DNA from: an uncultured Celeribacter sp.
GTDB lineage: Bacteria > Pseudomonadota > Alphaproteobacteria > Rhodobacterales > Rhodobacteraceae
Assembly (NCBI RefSeq): GCF_963676475.1
Contig: NZ_OY781106.1
Location: 1,364,001-1,428,000, forward strand
Reading direction: 5' to 3'
DNA length: 64,000 bases
The position numbers were made by a program, and so were the translations under genes. Shown here piece after piece: positions 62,432 to 64,000 of this stretch. How positions within the stretch are numbered: position 1 is the stretch's first letter; each line of letters opens with the position of its first letter. The notes beneath the pieces are model-generated. The model was given only the letters and a program-made list of their open reading frames with translations, ran no database searches and was not told where the DNA came from.

Positions 62432-63772
62432 ATGACAACCCCGTCAGAGAGGCTCAAAGACAACGCCATGAAAGTCCCAGAGGTCAAAACGCCCGCCGAG
62501 GCGCGTGTCTTCCTGATGTTGCAGGGACCTCATGGGCCGTTTTTCTGGTCCTTGGGCAAGATGCTGCGCGCCGCTGGGGCCACCGTCTGGCGTGTCGGCT
62601 TTAATGCCGGTGACCGGGCATTCTGGTTCTCGTCTAAAAGCTTCTTGCCCTACACGCAGCCCGCCGATGACTGGCCAAACCGTTTTGCCGAGATCGTGCG
62701 CGAGAAATCCGTCACAGACATCGTGCTCTATGGCGACACCCGCCCGGTGCACGCGCTGGCGATCAAGAAAGCCCGCGAGCTGGGCCTGACCGTGCATGTG
62801 TTCGAAGAAGGCTACATCCGCCCCTATTGGGTCACCTATGAACGCGACGGTTCGAACGGCAATTCGACCCTCATGGCGTTGACCATCGCGGAGATGCGCG
62901 CCGCCTTGGACAAGATCGACCACGACAATATCGAGCCGCCCGCGCTTTGGGGCGACATGCGTCAGCACATCTTTTACGGCGCGCTCTATCATTGGTTCGT
63001 GATGTTCCGAAATTCCGCCTTTAGACATTATCGCGGCCATCGCGAATTGCCGGTAACCAAAGAATTTCTCTTATATTTCAAACGTCTGATCATGATGCCG
63101 CAGCATTGGCTGTCGCGGGCGTGGCACACGCGCTCGATCCTCTCTGCCGGGCATCCGTTCCACATCGCGCTGTTGCAGCTCGAACATGACACCAGCTTTC
63201 AGGTCCACAGCCCCTATTCCACCATGCCCGAATTCATCGCCGATGTGATCGAGGGCTTTGCGCGCGGCGCGCCGCAGCATCATCACCTGGTGTTCAAGGC
63301 GCATCCGCTGGAAAACGACCGGCGCAACCTGCGTCACGAAATCCGCCGCATCTCTGCGGAATTTGGCGTGGAACACCGGGTGCACCATGTCCGTGGCGGC
63401 AAATTGCAACGGCTCTTACACAGCGCCCGCTCCGCCGTCACCGTGAACTCCACAGCCGGGCAACAGGTGCTCTCTCTGGGCATCCCGCTGCGCATTCTGG
63501 GGCGTGCCGTTTACGACAAGCCGGAGTTCGTGTCGCATCAAAGCCTTGAGGCGTTCTTTGCCCACCCCGACCGCCCCGACACCCGCGCCTATCGCGATTA
63601 CCGGCAATTCCTTTTGGAAACTTCGCAGGTGCCGGGCGGGTTTTATTCCAAACGCGGCAGACGTCAGCTCATGCGCCTTGTTGTGGACCTGATGTTATCA
63701 AAGGACGCGCCCGATGTGGCGCTCCTGTCCGGCACCGCACCTCCGCGCCAGCCTCTGCGTCTGGTCAAGTAG
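62432..63772 (+). CDS. kpsS: KpsS-like capsule polysaccharide (Kdo) glycosyltransferase
   Basis: 446 residues from the ATG at 62432; ATG at 62468 is an alternative because neither has a clear ribosome-binding site. Family motifs include FLMLQGPHGPFFWSLGKML, VYGD-like IVLYGDTRPVHALA, VFEEGYIRPYWVTYE, VFKAHPLENDRRNLR and TVNSTAGQQVLSLGIPLRIL. KpsS adds beta-linked Kdo to the lipid anchor of group 2 capsules at the inner membrane. Further capsule genes may lie just beyond the window. Confidence 0.9.
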   Translation: MTTPSERLKDNAMKVPEVKTPAEARVFLMLQGPHGPFFWSLGKMLRAAGATVWRVGFNAGDRAFWFSSKSFLPYTQPADDWPNRFAEIVREKSVTDIVLYGDTRPVHALAIKKARELGLTVHVFEEGYIRPYWVTYERDGSNGNSTLMALTIAEMRAALDKIDHDNIEPPALWGDMRQHIFYGALYHWFVMFRNSAFRHYRGHRELPVTKEFLLYFKRLIMMPQHWLSRAWHTRSILSAGHPFHIALLQLEHDTSFQVHSPYSTMPEFIADVIEGFARGAPQHHHLVFKAHPLENDRRNLRHEIRRISAEFGVEHRVHHVRGGKLQRLLHSARSAVTVNSTAGQQVLSLGIPLRILGRAVYDKPEFVSHQSLEAFFAHPDRPDTRAYRDYRQFLLETSQVPGGFYSKRGRRQLMRLVVDLMLSKDAPDVALLSGTAPPRQPLRLVK

Positions 63773-63886
63773 AGGCGGGTGCAAAGGCTGGCCCATGCGA
63801 TCCCACGCGATGCCCTGATCTGATTGAGGCGGCAAAACGGCATCAAGACCACCTTTTAACCCCCTATATCGTGGGGGAAAAATACT

Positions 63887-64000
63887 CTGACCTACACTCC
63901 CTATGGTATCAGCGACCTTCGCGCAACACCCCCGGTTTGGACCGCACGGCTTTGGTTGTTGCTGTGGATTTTTGACTCGCTATTCAGTAGTCTTCTCACT
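63887..64000 (+). CDS. Possible start of a membrane protein cut by the window edge
   Basis: One frame stays open to the end of the window and reads TYTPYGISDLRATPPVWTAR then LWLLLWIFDSLFSSLL, which looks like the N-terminal region of a membrane protein. No ATG, GTG or TTG lies in frame after the last stop (63856); a CTG at 63887 behind GGGGGA is the best start candidate. It may be another capsule export gene, but this is a weak call. Confidence 0.3.
   Translation, partial: MTYTPYGISDLRATPPVWTARLWLLLWIFDSLFSSLLT

Overview
The window is a GC-rich, densely coded chromosomal segment that looks like a member of the Rhodobacterales (Roseobacter/Rhodobacter group, Alphaproteobacteria). This rests on recognised families and gene orders: a cyoABCD quinol oxidase operon followed by a SURF1 gene, a SPOR lipoprotein-dac-tmk-holB-tatD run, a carD/fdxA/S4/SUV3-like helicase cluster, an alphaproteobacterial tRNA-His with A73 and no extra 5' G, a ribE-ribB-ribH-nusB operon, and small alphaproteobacterial families (DUF6324, DUF6476, MmcB). 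No phage, insertion sequence, CRISPR array or integron was seen.

Layout. 1-4200: tail of a chemotaxis operon (cheA, cut by the left edge, then cheW, cheR, a CheY-like receiver and a small helical protein), joined mostly by 4-base stop/start overlaps. 4857-9738: bo3-type ubiquinol oxidase cyoABCD and its likely assembly factor SURF1. 9818-9907: tRNA-Ser(UGA). 10188-16708: cell-wall and replication housekeeping genes and an AEC transporter. 16587-21023: two divergent RTX-repeat/Hint proteins, one with a truncated Hint domain. 21503-28222: MarR-FUSC efflux pair, a thioesterase, hisF-hisE, a low-GC YcxB-like gene and rlmB. 28378-38083: tRNA-Tyr, a dienelactone hydrolase, a GT-A-like protein, a 981-residue protein resembling a GspL/PilM-GspC/PilP fusion, a CPA2 antiporter, and cobT/cobS. 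38266-46073: a LuxR-type regulator with a degenerate hydrolase domain, then the carD-fdxA-S4-helicase block. 46164-56037: SCP2, hydrolase, oligoendopeptidase, DksA-like, dipeptidase, oxidoreductase, rpoH and rluD genes. 56203-64000: a 36-residue membrane protein, a lysR remnant, tRNA-His, mmcB, a probable 6S RNA, the riboflavin/nusB operon, and a KpsS-like capsule glycosyltransferase at the right edge.

As a whole this is mainly core genome: respiration, envelope, replication, cofactors (cobalamin, riboflavin, histidine) and stress regulation (rpoH, carD, 6S). The accessory signals are in the gaps: two copies of a ~116-bp nested palindromic element (39976-40092 and 52059-52174), a 55-bp tandem duplication of the nusB 3' end, two gene remnants (an alpha/beta hydrolase and a lysR), a divergent gene pair whose start codons share one CATG, and several short ORFs with good ribosome-binding sites. 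No single locus clearly forms a new multi-gene system. The best candidates for undescribed biology are the 981-residue fusion-like protein, the LuxR/pseudo-hydrolase regulator, the palindromic element family, and the unknown protein inside the riboflavin operon.
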